64,000 nt of DNA from Pseudomonas sp. B20(2017) (GTDB taxonomy: Bacteria; Pseudomonadota; Gammaproteobacteria; Pseudomonadales; Pseudomonadaceae), in NCBI RefSeq assembly GCF_002113125.1, contig NZ_NEJP01000001.1, positions 434,001 to 498,000 on the forward strand, in the 5' to 3' direction. The notes below the pieces were generated by a model that ran no database searches, had not been told where the DNA came from, and worked only from the letters and a program-made list of their open reading frames with translations. Numbering within the stretch: the stretch's first letter is position 1; each line of letters begins with the position of its first letter. Of this stretch, positions 55,912-64,000 are shown one piece after another. The position numbers were made by a program, and so were the translations under genes.

Positions 55912-57261
55912 TTATGCAGTCACCGCTGCAACCTCTGGCTCAACCACCGCCACCAGCCCTTCCTTCATCCGCTTCGCATCCCGCACAAAACAGCGCGAGG
56001 CGAGGAACAGGAACACCATGGTCAGAAACAGCGCCACCGGAATCAGGTACATCGCATCATGCAGCCCGACAGCCTTGAACGCTTCGGTCATCTGCTCGGC
56101 GCCCGCCGCAACCATCGCCGACTTGGCGAAGTGATCCGACAAACCGCCGACCACCACCGGCCCCAGGCCGCCGCCCAGCAAATACAAACCGGCAAAGAAC
56201 AGCGCCATCGCCGTGGCCCGCAGGCGTGGTTCGACCACGTCCTGAATCGCCGTATACACGCAGGTATAGAAGTTGTAGGCGAACAGCCAGCCGACGCTGA
56301 ACACTGCGACAAACACCCCGATCTCGATGCGCCCGGCGTGCAGCGCCCACGCCGTGCACAACGTGGAAATGATCAGGCTGAACGCGGCGAACAGCAGTCG
56401 CCCGTTGGCCACCCGCTGGTGAATCTTGTCAGCGATCCAGCCACCGAGGGTCAGGCCGATCAACCCGGTCACACCGACGATCACCCCGGTCGCCACCGCA
56501 GCTTCCTGCAACGGCATCAGGAAATAACGCTGGAGCATCGGCACCAGGAACGAGTTGCAGGCGTAGGTCGCGAAGTTGAAGCACAGCCCGGCCATCACCA
56601 GCCACAGAAAGGTCGGCACTGCGAGGACGCGACGGATCGGCTTGTCGACTTTTTCCTGGGACACTTGCACGGTTTCCGCCGCGCCGCGCTTGGGCTCCTT
56701 GATGAAGAACATGAACACCGCCAGCACCAGCCCCGGTACGGCGGCGATGAAGAATGGCGCGCGCCAGCTGTCGAACGCCTTGACCATCCAGCCGATGGTG
56801 AAGAAGGCCAGCAGCAGCCCCAGCGGCAGGCCAAGCATGAAAATGCCCATGGCCCGGGCGCGGCGATGGGCCGGGAACAGGTCGCCGATCAGTGAGTTGG
56901 CGGCGGGTGCGTAACTCGCTTCCCCGATGCCGATCCCCATGCGCACCAGCAGGAAACTCCAGAAACTGCCGACCAGACCGTTGACCGCCGTCAGCGCGCT
57001 CCAGGTGGCCAGGCCCCAGCCCATCAGTTTGCTGCGCGAACCGGTGTCGGCCAGGCGCCCCAGTGGTAATCCGGCAATCGCGTAGACCAGCGTGAACGCG
57101 GTGCCGACGATCCCCAGCTGGAAGTCGCTGAGGTGCCATTCCATGCGGATCGGTTCGATGATGATCGCCGGAATGGTGCGGTCGAAGAAATTGAACAGGT
57201 TGGCGAGGAACAGCAGGAACAGAATGCGCCAGGCATTCGCCGCTTGGGTCGAGTTCTGCAT
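55912..57261 (-). CDS. MFS transporter, spinster-like
   Basis: A 449-aa, 12-helix carrier: LANLFNFFDRTIPAIIIEPI in helix 1, GLPLGRLADTGSRSKLMGWG in loop 2-3, and IGIGEASYAPAANSLIGDLF. The FFDR and GEASY motifs are typical of the spinster group, which moves lipids, sugars or organic acids. It is monocistronic. The substrate is unknown. Confidence 0.88.
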   Translation of the reverse strand: MQNSTQAANAWRILFLLFLANLFNFFDRTIPAIIIEPIRMEWHLSDFQLGIVGTAFTLVYAIAGLPLGRLADTGSRSKLMGWGLATWSALTAVNGLVGSFWSFLLVRMGIGIGEASYAPAANSLIGDLFPAHRRARAMGIFMLGLPLGLLLAFFTIGWMVKAFDSWRAPFFIAAVPGLVLAVFMFFIKEPKRGAAETVQVSQEKVDKPIRRVLAVPTFLWLVMAGLCFNFATYACNSFLVPMLQRYFLMPLQEAAVATGVIVGVTGLIGLTLGGWIADKIHQRVANGRLLFAAFSLIISTLCTAWALHAGRIEIGVFVAVFSVGWLFAYNFYTCVYTAIQDVVEPRLRATAMALFFAGLYLLGGGLGPVVVGGLSDHFAKSAMVAAGAEQMTEAFKAVGLHDAMYLIPVALFLTMVFLFLASRCFVRDAKRMKEGLVAVVEPEVAAVTA

Positions 57262-57564
57262 GGGTCCGTCTCTTTATTGTTATTAGGGCTTCACTGCCAA
57301 CGCATCCGAGCCCGGAACCTGCAATCTAGTCACGCTCGTCGGGGCTGTCTGTCATCATTCGTCAGCCTGATGACAAGCCATGGCCGTGTAACGAAACGTA
57401 AGCCCTTGAAATGCTTCGAATCCCCCTGAAACCGGGGGTTTTGCGGAAAAATCCGGCAATGAAAAAATACTTTCGCGCCCCCCTTCCCAACGCTGTGGCA
57501 AAGCCTAGAATGGCCGCCGGATCCGTCCGGATCCTGCCGATCAATCCCTTTGATACCCCCGCCC
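57262..57564. other. Divergent intergenic region, MFS / YkgJ-like
   Basis: It holds a hairpin CCCCC-TGAAACC-GGGGG followed by TTTT near 57423-57443 and a palindrome GGATCCG-T-CCGGATCC near 57519-57534. A -10-like TAGAAT lies near 57506. There is no ORF with a ribosome binding site. Confidence 0.45.
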
Positions 57565-57918
57565 ATGTCCGAAGCCAGTCCGTGTCTGAATTGCGGTGCC
57601 TGCTGTTCCCATTTCCGTGTTTCTTTTTTCTGGGGTGAATGCGCATCCTCCGGCGGGACCGTGCCCGATGAACTGGTCACCCAGATCACGCCCAGCCGGG
57701 TCGCCATGATCGGCACCGACCGCAAGGCGCCACGTTGTACCGCGCTTGAGGGCGAAGTCGGAAAATCGGTGGCCTGCACGATCTACGACAAGCGTTCCAG
57801 CCCCTGCCGCGAGTTCGAAGCGTCGTGGGAAAACGGCGAACAGAACACCGACTGCGACAAGGCGCGTGCCCGGTTCGGCCTGCCGCCGCTGCAACCGCAC
57901 TGGAACGAAGTCGCCTGA
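57565..57918 (+). CDS. YkgJ family cysteine cluster protein
   Basis: A 117-aa protein with CLNCGACC near the N-terminus and further cysteines (ECASSG, RCTALEGEVGK, CTIYDKRSSPCREF, DCDKARARFGLPPL). The CxxCxxC pattern with later CxIYxxRPxxCR-type residues fits the YkgJ family, thought to bind zinc or iron-sulfur. The start at 57565 (MSEASPCLNC) is preferred over an upstream TTG. Function unknown. Confidence 0.88.
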   Translation: MSEASPCLNCGACCSHFRVSFFWGECASSGGTVPDELVTQITPSRVAMIGTDRKAPRCTALEGEVGKSVACTIYDKRSSPCREFEASWENGEQNTDCDKARARFGLPPLQPHWNEVA

Positions 57919-57936
57919 GTTCAGGCGTTTCAATGC

Positions 57937-58023
57937 TTAGCGCCAAACGCTATGACGCTCATGCCAAAATCATTAGCGCCAATGTGCCACTATCGCTTGC
58001 ACGCCAAAAACCGCCTCTATACT
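57937..58023 (+). promoter_or_regulatory. Promoter region with repeated GCCAA motifs
   Basis: TTAGCGCCAA occurs twice (57937-57946 and 57973-57982), 36 bp apart. Further GCCAAAA copies lie at 57963 and 58003. They precede a -10 TATACT (58018-58023) with a TTGCAC -35 candidate at 57997-58002. The direct repeats could be activator or repressor sites for the c-di-GMP gene. Confidence 0.5.
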
Positions 58024-58081
58024 CCTGACATTCGCCTGCGTTGATGACGCAGTAAGGACGCACTCAGAGACGGGGCATGCT

Positions 58082-60364
58082 ATGGAGTGGCTTGGTTTGC
58101 AATTTGTTGCCGAGCAGCCGGAGAGCGGGCAGGTCATCCTCAATTGCACACACAATCCCCTGTTGGTGCTGGTGGCCTACCTGGTCGCCTGCGCCGCGAG
58201 TTTCGCCACCCTCGATATGGCGGAACGGGTCGCCCACGCTGAAGAACCCGGTTCGCAGCGACTGTGGCGCTGGATCGGCGCCACCTGTCTGGCCGGCGGC
58301 ATATGGGCGATGCACTTCATCAGCATGCTGGCTTTCCAGGCACCCATCGATATCCAGTACGACCTGCCTGTCACCCTCTTTTCTCTTTTGATCGCATTGC
58401 TCGCCTCCTGGCTGGCGATGCACACCTTGAGTGATCCCCGACCGAATCTGTTGCAATACACCAAAACCGCCATCGTCATCGGCCTGGGCATTGCCGGCAT
58501 GCATTACGTCGGGATGGCGGCCATGCAATCCGCCGCGACGGCTTATTACGAACCAACCCTGTTTCTGGCATCGATCGTAATCGCCATCGGGGCCAGCTTC
58601 GCCGCACTGTGGGTGGCTGGCAACCTGCGCGAAGCCACCGGCCTGCACCTGCCGATGCTGAAATACCTGGCCGCGCTGATTCTCGGTGCCGGCATCCTCA
58701 GCATGCATTTTACCGGCATGGCCGCGTTGCAACTGGTGCTGCCCGAGGGGCGCCTCCCGACCCTTTCCACGCAAACCAGCCATCTGCAACTGGGCCTTAC
58801 GGTTGCGCTGATCACCTTGTTGATCCTCGGCAGCGCCATCAGCGCCGCGCTGGCCGACAAGAAGCTGCAAAACAAAGAACACGATCTGCGTCGAGTCAAT
58901 GCACTGCTCAGTCAACTCGATCAGGCACGCATGTCACTGCAACAGGTCGCCAACTATGACGCCCTGACCAGCCTGATCAACCGTCGAGGGTTCAATCAGA
59001 TCTTCGCGGAAAAACTCAGCCAGAAATCCAGCGAAGGCGGCATGCTGGCGGTGATGTTCCTCGACATCGATCACTTCAAGCGCATCAATGACAGTCTCGG
59101 CCATGACGCCGGCGACGAACTGCTCAAGGTCATCGCGCAGCACATAAAGGGTTCGGTACGCAGTCATGAAGACGTGGTCGCGCGGTTCGGCGGCGACGAG
59201 TTCTGCATCCTCATCGGCCTGCGCGACCGTGAAGAGGCGCGCAATCTGGCCCAGCGCATCATGCTCAAAATGAAAGAGCCGATCGAATTGGCCGGTCGGC
59301 GCATGGTGATGACCACCAGCATTGGCATCAGCCTGTTTCCCGAGGACGGCACCACCTGCGACGAGCTGCTCAAACACGCGGATCTGGCGCTGTATCAGTC
59401 CAAGGGCGCCGGACGCAACGGCGTGCATTTTTTTGATTCCAACCTGAAGAACCGCGCCAGCCTTGAGCTGCAACTTGAAGAAGAACTGCGCCAGGCCCTG
59501 CGCGAAGAGAACGGACTGATGCTGTTTTACCAGCCGATCTTCGAACTCAAGACGGGCACGGTCACCAAGCTGGAGGCGCTGATTCGCTGGCAGCATCCGG
59601 TGCATGGCTTGCTGACGCCGGATCGTTTTATCGCCATCGCTGAAAACAACGGCCTGATCGCCGAACTCGATAACTGGGTGCTGCGCAAGGCCTGTGAAGA
59701 CCTCGGTGAACTGTCACGCCATGGCTGTGAAGAACTGAAGATTGCCTGGAACTGCTCACCGCTGAATCTGGCCCGGGAAGAACTGGCCAATGAAATCGAG
59801 CATGCCTTGCGCAGCGCTGGCGTCGCGCCGGAACGGCTGGAACTGGAAGTTACCGAAAACGCCTTGATGGGCAACATCGCCAACACACTGGTGTTGCTGC
59901 GGCAGATCCGCGCCCTCGGCGTGTCACTGTCGATCGACGACTTCGGCACCGGTTATTCGTCGCTGGCCTATCTCAAGCGCCTGCCGCTCAACACATTGAA
60001 GGTCGATCGCTCGTTCATCCTCGATATTCCCAAAGCCACCGCCGACATGGAGATCGTCCAGGCGATCATCGTCATGGCGCACACCCTGCACTTGCAGGTG
60101 GTCACCGAAGGCGTCGAAAGCTTGGAGCAATACGAGTTTCTTGAGCGATCGGGCTGCGACTTCATTCAGGGTTACCTGCTCAGCCGCCCGGTGCCACTGG
60201 CCGAACTGCGCCCGGTGCTGGAGGAAATCAATCAGCGCAAACACGCGCACACGGTCAATCCGCTGAGTCTGGCCCGCGGTACATTTGCACCAGTGTCGCT
60301 GGATCCTTCTGCAAAAAGCCTTGTGCCCCATGCAGGCGCATCAGTTGTGCGGCCAATCCGCTGA
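58082..60364 (+). CDS. MHYT-GGDEF-EAL cyclic-di-GMP protein
   Basis: A 760-aa inner-membrane protein. Seven hydrophobic segments (about 25-255) carry three MHYT-type motifs (AMHFISML 76-83, GMHYVGMAAM 139-148, SMHFTGMAAL 207-216), proposed to bind copper and sense O2, CO or NO. The GGDEF signature is intact (370-374) but lacks Arg at the expected I-site (SHED at 361-364). The EAL domain is intact (EAL 498-500, DDFGTGYSSLAYL, VTEGVES). The layout is that of MucR (alginate/biofilm regulator). The last 36 residues overlap the opposite-strand gene. Confidence 0.93.
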   Translation: MEWLGLQFVAEQPESGQVILNCTHNPLLVLVAYLVACAASFATLDMAERVAHAEEPGSQRLWRWIGATCLAGGIWAMHFISMLAFQAPIDIQYDLPVTLFSLLIALLASWLAMHTLSDPRPNLLQYTKTAIVIGLGIAGMHYVGMAAMQSAATAYYEPTLFLASIVIAIGASFAALWVAGNLREATGLHLPMLKYLAALILGAGILSMHFTGMAALQLVLPEGRLPTLSTQTSHLQLGLTVALITLLILGSAISAALADKKLQNKEHDLRRVNALLSQLDQARMSLQQVANYDALTSLINRRGFNQIFAEKLSQKSSEGGMLAVMFLDIDHFKRINDSLGHDAGDELLKVIAQHIKGSVRSHEDVVARFGGDEFCILIGLRDREEARNLAQRIMLKMKEPIELAGRRMVMTTSIGISLFPEDGTTCDELLKHADLALYQSKGAGRNGVHFFDSNLKNRASLELQLEEELRQALREENGLMLFYQPIFELKTGTVTKLEALIRWQHPVHGLLTPDRFIAIAENNGLIAELDNWVLRKACEDLGELSRHGCEELKIAWNCSPLNLAREELANEIEHALRSAGVAPERLELEVTENALMGNIANTLVLLRQIRALGVSLSIDDFGTGYSSLAYLKRLPLNTLKVDRSFILDIPKATADMEIVQAIIVMAHTLHLQVVTEGVESLEQYEFLERSGCDFIQGYLLSRPVPLAELRPVLEEINQRKHAHTVNPLSLARGTFAPVSLDPSAKSLVPHAGASVVRPIR

Positions 60365-61148
60365 TCGGCGTGGCCGAGCCGGTTTCCCGAGAAAACTTCA
60401 CCGCGGTATCCAGATCCTTGAGCAGCGTGCGCACGTGCCACTTCACCGGTTCGAAACGGCTTTCTGCCATTTGCGGCGCGAGGATCTGCAACGGTTTCGA
60501 ATCAGCAAAACCACCGGCCAGCGCCTCGGCGATCAGGCTGGCATCGACCCCGGCCTGTTCGGCCAGCGCCACCACTTCGGCGATCACCAAGGCATTGCAG
60601 GCGACGATCATCTGATTGCAGGCCTTGGTCACCTGGCCGGCGCCGACGCCGCCCATGTGCGTGACACGCTGCCCGAGTTCGAGCAACACCGGGCGTACGC
60701 GATCAAGGTCCGCTGCATCACCGCCGACCATGATCGCCAGACTACCCGCCTCGGCCCCGACCACTCCGCCGGACACCGGCGAATCGAGCCAGGCCATGCC
60801 CGTCTTGCCGACCAGCTCAGCCGCCATTTCACGGGTGGCCGTCGGTTCGAGGCTGGAAAAATCCACCAGCAACTGACCGGGTTTTGCTCCTTCGGCCACA
60901 CCGGCCGGGCCGAACACCACTTCGCGCACCACCGCCGTGTCCGCCAGGCACAGCATTACCAAATCGGCCTGTTCACAGAGTTCAGCGGGGGTCGCCACCT
61001 GCCGGGCACCGGCCTCGACCAGCGGCGCGCACTTGGCCGGGTTGCGGTTCCACACGGTCAGCGAATAACCGGCAGCCAGCAAGCGGCGGCACATCGGCAG
61101 GCCCATCAGGCCGATTCCGGCAAAACCCAACGAAGGTCGCGTTGACAT
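60255..61148 (-). CDS. Beta-hydroxyacid dehydrogenase (3-hydroxyisobutyrate dehydrogenase family)
   Basis: A 297-aa NAD(P)-dependent enzyme. GFAGIGLMGLPMCRRLLAAG is the Rossmann start, LDSPVSGGVVGAEAGSLAIM the substrate motif, and HMGGVGAGQVTKACNQMIV carries the catalytic Lys. Members include tartronate-semialdehyde reductase and 3-hydroxyisobutyrate dehydrogenase. Two ATGs (61151 and 61148) follow AGGAGG; the second has better spacing. The 3' end overlaps the MHYT-GGDEF-EAL gene by 110 bp. Confidence 0.88.
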   Translation of the reverse strand: MSTRPSLGFAGIGLMGLPMCRRLLAAGYSLTVWNRNPAKCAPLVEAGARQVATPAELCEQADLVMLCLADTAVVREVVFGPAGVAEGAKPGQLLVDFSSLEPTATREMAAELVGKTGMAWLDSPVSGGVVGAEAGSLAIMVGGDAADLDRVRPVLLELGQRVTHMGGVGAGQVTKACNQMIVACNALVIAEVVALAEQAGVDASLIAEALAGGFADSKPLQILAPQMAESRFEPVKWHVRTLLKDLDTAVKFSRETGSATPISGLAAQLMRLHGAQGFLQKDPATLVQMYRGPDSAD

Positions 61149-61348
61149 CATTTAGCCTCCTTTTGATTAAAGATCGCCGAATAATGGCCGATCCATCATC
61201 AATCAGGAAAGGATTCCCCCGCGCGGCACTCAGGCCAGACCCCTGACGCACGGGCCAAACACGCGCAGAAAAAAGACGCGAGATTCCCATTCCGTGAGGT
61301 TCGACGACAGCGGTCGCTGAACCAACCAGTCCAGGTATATGGCGCACA

Positions 61349-63550
61349 ATGACTTCTAAAAACAATCCGGCCACTGCGGTATCCGATCTGACTCTGAGCC
61401 CTGCGGCGAACAGCCCTGCCCCGATGAAGCCATTGCCTCCTTCGCGCCCGCTGGGCACCCAGCAATACCTGTACTTCACCGAAACCAATACCGACCGCAT
61501 CCTCGACAACCTCGACGGCCTGCGTGACCTGGTGTTCCCGCGCCCGCCGCACCTGGAAGGCGACAACGAACAGCACAACGACCAGGAATTCCCGTCGGTG
61601 TGCCTGATCGGCCTCGGTCGCTGCGGCTCCAACATCGCCCTCGACGTGGCGGAGCTGGTGTACAACGCGCGCAAGTTCTACCTCAACGAATTCAACAACG
61701 AAGATCGCCCATCCAGCGATCGTCGCCTGGCCGACAAGGGCTACAGCCCGGCCCAGTGGATCAAGACCAACCTGCGGATCGGCCCGAACAAGGGCAGCAA
61801 ACCGGTGTTCCTGGTGGAACCGCTGGTGATGCTCGGCGACCTCGACAAGGACATTGCCGGGCGTATCCGTTTCTCGCGCAAGGGCGAAAAAAGCGGCTTC
61901 CTGCGCGACTACAGCAAGATGAAGATCATGGACTTGTCCGAAGTCCACGCCGGTGGCGCCGGTAACGCGCCGATCCTCGGCCAGTACCTGGCGAAGATCA
62001 TCCTCAACAAGGACACCCAGCGTTTCTCCAGCCCTGACTGGAAAATGATCCACTCGTACCTGATCGACAGCTGCGGCATCAAGGCCAACCAGTCGCGCCT
62101 GTATTTCTCGATCTTCAGTGCCGGCGGCGGTACCGGTTCGGGCATGGCCTCGGAATTCGGCCTGGCCCAGCAGCACTCGTACATGAACAAGACGTTCGAC
62201 ACCAAGCCGATGGACGAGCATGACGGCAAGAGCGGTCATTCGTTCGTGTTCGAACCGATCTTCACCAGCGGCATCTGTGTGCTGCCGAACATCTCCGACC
62301 ACCGCAGCGAAATGTCCGAGGCGCTGCACATCAACGCCGGTCGCCTGCTGTGCAAATACCTGTCGGAAGAATGGGATTTCTCGTACAACTTCGCCAACGA
62401 AGACAGCAGCGAAGCCAGCGTCATGGGCCGTATCCGCCCATGGAACGCGATGATGCTGATCTCCAACGACATCATGCGTTACGCCGAAGAGAGCGATGAC
62501 GGCAACATCCAGAACATTGATGTCAATGCGATGGAGAAGCACGCCAACCAGTACATCTCGCAGCAGATCTTCAACATTCTGACGGCCCAGGCGGTCACGA
62601 CCGATTACGACCAGAACTATTTCCGTCGCGCCGGCATCGACATCGGCGAGACCATTCGGCTGGACGCCAACGACCTGTTCATGAGTCTGGCCGGCCCGGT
62701 GGCGATTGCCTACGCCGAATCCGTGGTGCCGGAAACCCCGCCGCCGAGCAGCGACAAGTTCAAGGTGTTCGACAAAGAGCCGCAGCGCCTGAACATCGAC
62801 GACCTGTTCTTCCGCTCGATCGACCTGCCGCACTTCAACAAGGTGACCCAGGCCATCGAAGGCATCAGTCTGCTGCCGATCGAATCCAAGCGTTATCGCG
62901 CGTCGCTGGAGCAGTACAAGAATTCCGGCTACGACGCCGCCGCGCTGCACGACCTGCACTTCTTCAAGAACTGCTCGTCGGTGGTCTCGATCGTTTCGCT
63001 GCCCAAAGACTACAAGCTGTCGTACATGGACCTGAACCGGTTGAAGACTCATCTCAACAGCCTGTTCCCCAACACCACGCTCAAGCGCTATGCGCTGGTG
63101 ATCGGGGCCTCGGCCAACCTGTCGCTGACCACCCTGATCGCCAAGAGCCCGTGCCTGTCGGACGACTTCCTGACGCTGATCGTGGCGTTCATCAAGCGCT
63201 GCTTCGCCAAGACCCCGTACCGTTTCGACGAGACCCTCGACAACTCGATCCTCGACTTCATCATCAACGAAGCATTCGACGAAGACCGTATCGACGACCT
63301 GCTCAACGAATTCGAGAACCCGGCGAAGATCCTCGATACCAACTGGTACGCGATCAAGCCGATGTACGAGAAGAAGTACCGCGAGCTGATCAACGACAAA
63401 GAAAAGTTTGTCTCGATCAACGACATTCGCCTTTCGCGCGATTGCGTGAAGAAGTCGATCAAGTACCTGCGCGAGATCTACCGTCACCGGATTGGCAAGA
63501 CCAAGGTTATTTCCCTCAATAACCATACGGGCAAGACTTACTCGGTCTGA
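61349..63550 (+). CDS. Tubulin/FtsZ-like protein, large, unknown function
   Basis: A 733-aa soluble protein. Near residue 83 it has a dinucleotide-like loop SVCLIGLGRCGSNIALDVAE, the place of the first phosphate loop of FtsZ/tubulin. Residues 256-271 read FSAGGGTGSGMASEFG, containing the tubulin/FtsZ signature GGGTGSG, and NAMMLISND at 366-374 may be the later nucleotide loop. An N-terminal extension of about 80 residues and a long C-terminal half (380-733) of unknown fold complete it. No membrane segment. The ribosome binding site is weak. It may bind GTP and polymerise; that is inference. Family resemblance is to Tubulin_2-type proteins. Confidence 0.78.
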   Translation: MTSKNNPATAVSDLTLSPAANSPAPMKPLPPSRPLGTQQYLYFTETNTDRILDNLDGLRDLVFPRPPHLEGDNEQHNDQEFPSVCLIGLGRCGSNIALDVAELVYNARKFYLNEFNNEDRPSSDRRLADKGYSPAQWIKTNLRIGPNKGSKPVFLVEPLVMLGDLDKDIAGRIRFSRKGEKSGFLRDYSKMKIMDLSEVHAGGAGNAPILGQYLAKIILNKDTQRFSSPDWKMIHSYLIDSCGIKANQSRLYFSIFSAGGGTGSGMASEFGLAQQHSYMNKTFDTKPMDEHDGKSGHSFVFEPIFTSGICVLPNISDHRSEMSEALHINAGRLLCKYLSEEWDFSYNFANEDSSEASVMGRIRPWNAMMLISNDIMRYAEESDDGNIQNIDVNAMEKHANQYISQQIFNILTAQAVTTDYDQNYFRRAGIDIGETIRLDANDLFMSLAGPVAIAYAESVVPETPPPSSDKFKVFDKEPQRLNIDDLFFRSIDLPHFNKVTQAIEGISLLPIESKRYRASLEQYKNSGYDAAALHDLHFFKNCSSVVSIVSLPKDYKLSYMDLNRLKTHLNSLFPNTTLKRYALVIGASANLSLTTLIAKSPCLSDDFLTLIVAFIKRCFAKTPYRFDETLDNSILDFIINEAFDEDRIDDLLNEFENPAKILDTNWYAIKPMYEKKYRELINDKEKFVSINDIRLSRDCVKKSIKYLREIYRHRIGKTKVISLNNHTGKTYSV

Positions 63551-63570
63551 TCTTCGACCTTATCGCCGCC

Positions 63571-63643
63571 CTTCGCAAGCAAGCTCGTTCCCACAGGTTT
63601 TGTGCTCGACACGGATACTGTGGGAGCGGGCTTGCTCGCGAAG
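63571..63643. repeat. REP pair, ggagcgggcttgctcgcg class
   Basis: CTTCGCAAGCAAGCTCGTTC (from 63571) and CTGTGGGAGCGGGCTTGCTC (to 63643) form imperfect 26-bp arms. The unit starts 20 bp after the tubulin-like gene. Confidence 0.83.
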
Positions 63644-63852
63644 AGGCCCGAGAAAACACCCCGAAACCCGATCTTTCCAACATCCCGAAACAATTAAGCA
63701 GCCGTTAGGCTGCTTACCAAACTGTGCCCGTTACGTTTACGTCACCGTTATGCCACCCACGCTTGTGGCATTTCTCTACGGCAACGTGCCATCACGCTAC
63801 TCGGCTACACACTTTTTCCCGGCAGTGACGCGCACCACAAAGAGGCATCGCC
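63644..63852. other. Intergenic region with two hairpins
   Basis: AAGCAGCC-GTTA-GGCTGCTT (63696-63715) is a clean hairpin without a T-run. A second, TGCCAC...GTGGCA near 63750, is followed by TTTCT. Either may end the tubulin-like transcript. No gene is visible here. Confidence 0.5.
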
Positions 63853-64000
63853 TCAGCGCGACGCCCTTTCCTGGATCAGAATCCACGGTCGCACCACAAC
63901 CGACCACAACTCGGGATCGCGCTCAAGAATGTCTTGCGCCCGCGGCGCAGAGAGCTTGGCGACCTTATCGTCGCCCAGCCAGGCAGCCACTTTCGCGCTC
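63853..64000 (-). CDS. C-terminal fragment of an unidentified protein
   Basis: The last 48 codons of a minus-strand gene that enters from beyond the right edge. The peptide is SAKVAAWLGDDKVAKLSAPR, then AQDILERDPELWSVVVRPWI, ending LIQERASR. It is convergent with the tubulin-like gene. Too little is visible to name a family. The reading frame is open and codon use is Pseudomonas-like. Confidence 0.6.
   Translation of the reverse strand, partial: SAKVAAWLGDDKVAKLSAPRAQDILERDPELWSVVVRPWILIQERASR

Noticed and set aside
57519..57534. GGATCCG/CGGATCC palindrome as an operator
   Set aside because: Plausible but built of a common 6-mer in GC-rich DNA with no adjacent regulator; noted only in the intergenic entry.
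61199..63526. 775-aa open frame on the minus strand
   Set aside because: It is antisense to the tubulin-like gene, with His/Val/Arg/Gln-rich low-complexity translation and no ribosome binding site; a by-product of GC3-biased codons.
1..64000. Genomic island or prophage
   Set aside because: No integrase, tRNA-flanked boundary, transposase or block of shifted codon use is seen; gene content is core or soft-core Pseudomonas.

Overview
The window is a piece of a Pseudomonas chromosome, most likely from the P. fluorescens group. The evidence is the high GC content, the AGGAGG-type ribosome binding sites, the dense REP-type palindromes between genes, an emhRABC-type solvent/antibiotic efflux locus, one contiguous protocatechuate (pca) cluster, and ornithine-lipid genes. 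I see no rRNA, tRNA, CRISPR array, integrase, transposase or prophage. Both ends cut genes: an iron-containing alcohol dehydrogenase on the left and an unidentified minus-strand gene on the right.

Region by region. 1-9.4 kb: an orphan SIR2-like DUF4917 gene; an XRE-cupin regulator divergent from a class II aldolase / DapA-family lyase pair, with a perfect palindromic operator between them; stress and housekeeping genes (YegP-like, DJ-1/PfpI, EamA exporter, a methyltransferase); and a LemA-TPM-TPM operon. 9.6-21.2 kb: periplasmic beta-glucosidase BglX, ClsB with a YceI protein, an IclR / amidase / MFS / M20 amidohydrolase catabolic block, then a small Cys protein, a serine hydrolase and an acyl-CoA-dehydrogenase-like protein. 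21.3-26.3 kb: ornithine-lipid synthesis (olsB-olsA), AcpH, and an ArsR - MFS - old-yellow-enzyme unit. 26.5-37.3 kb: emhR divergent from emhABC, an OprD-family porin, and a three-gene unit of SQR-like flavoprotein, DUF1641-like protein and class I methyltransferase.

37.4-48.5 kb holds the whole protocatechuate branch of the beta-ketoadipate pathway on one strand: pcaR, pcaK, pcaI-J-F-H-G and pcaT-B-D-C. HG cleaves protocatechuate, then B, C and D make beta-ketoadipate, and IJ and F convert it to succinyl-CoA and acetyl-CoA. K and T import substrates. Three sites match the PcaR operator: before pcaR, before pcaK and before pcaI.

48.6-64 kb: a small conserved protein with a long leader, the Pit phosphate transporter, a repeat-rich stretch (a tandem terminator+REP duplication and a long Pseudomonas intergenic repeat), two very short genes (a 38-aa CcoM-like membrane protein with an ANR-type promoter and a 53-aa basic-tailed protein), rapA, a spinster-type MFS protein, a YkgJ-like cysteine-cluster protein, an MHYT-GGDEF-EAL protein, a beta-hydroxyacid dehydrogenase that overlaps it tail to tail, and a 733-aa protein with the tubulin/FtsZ signature GGGTGSG. 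That protein is the most intriguing gene in the window.
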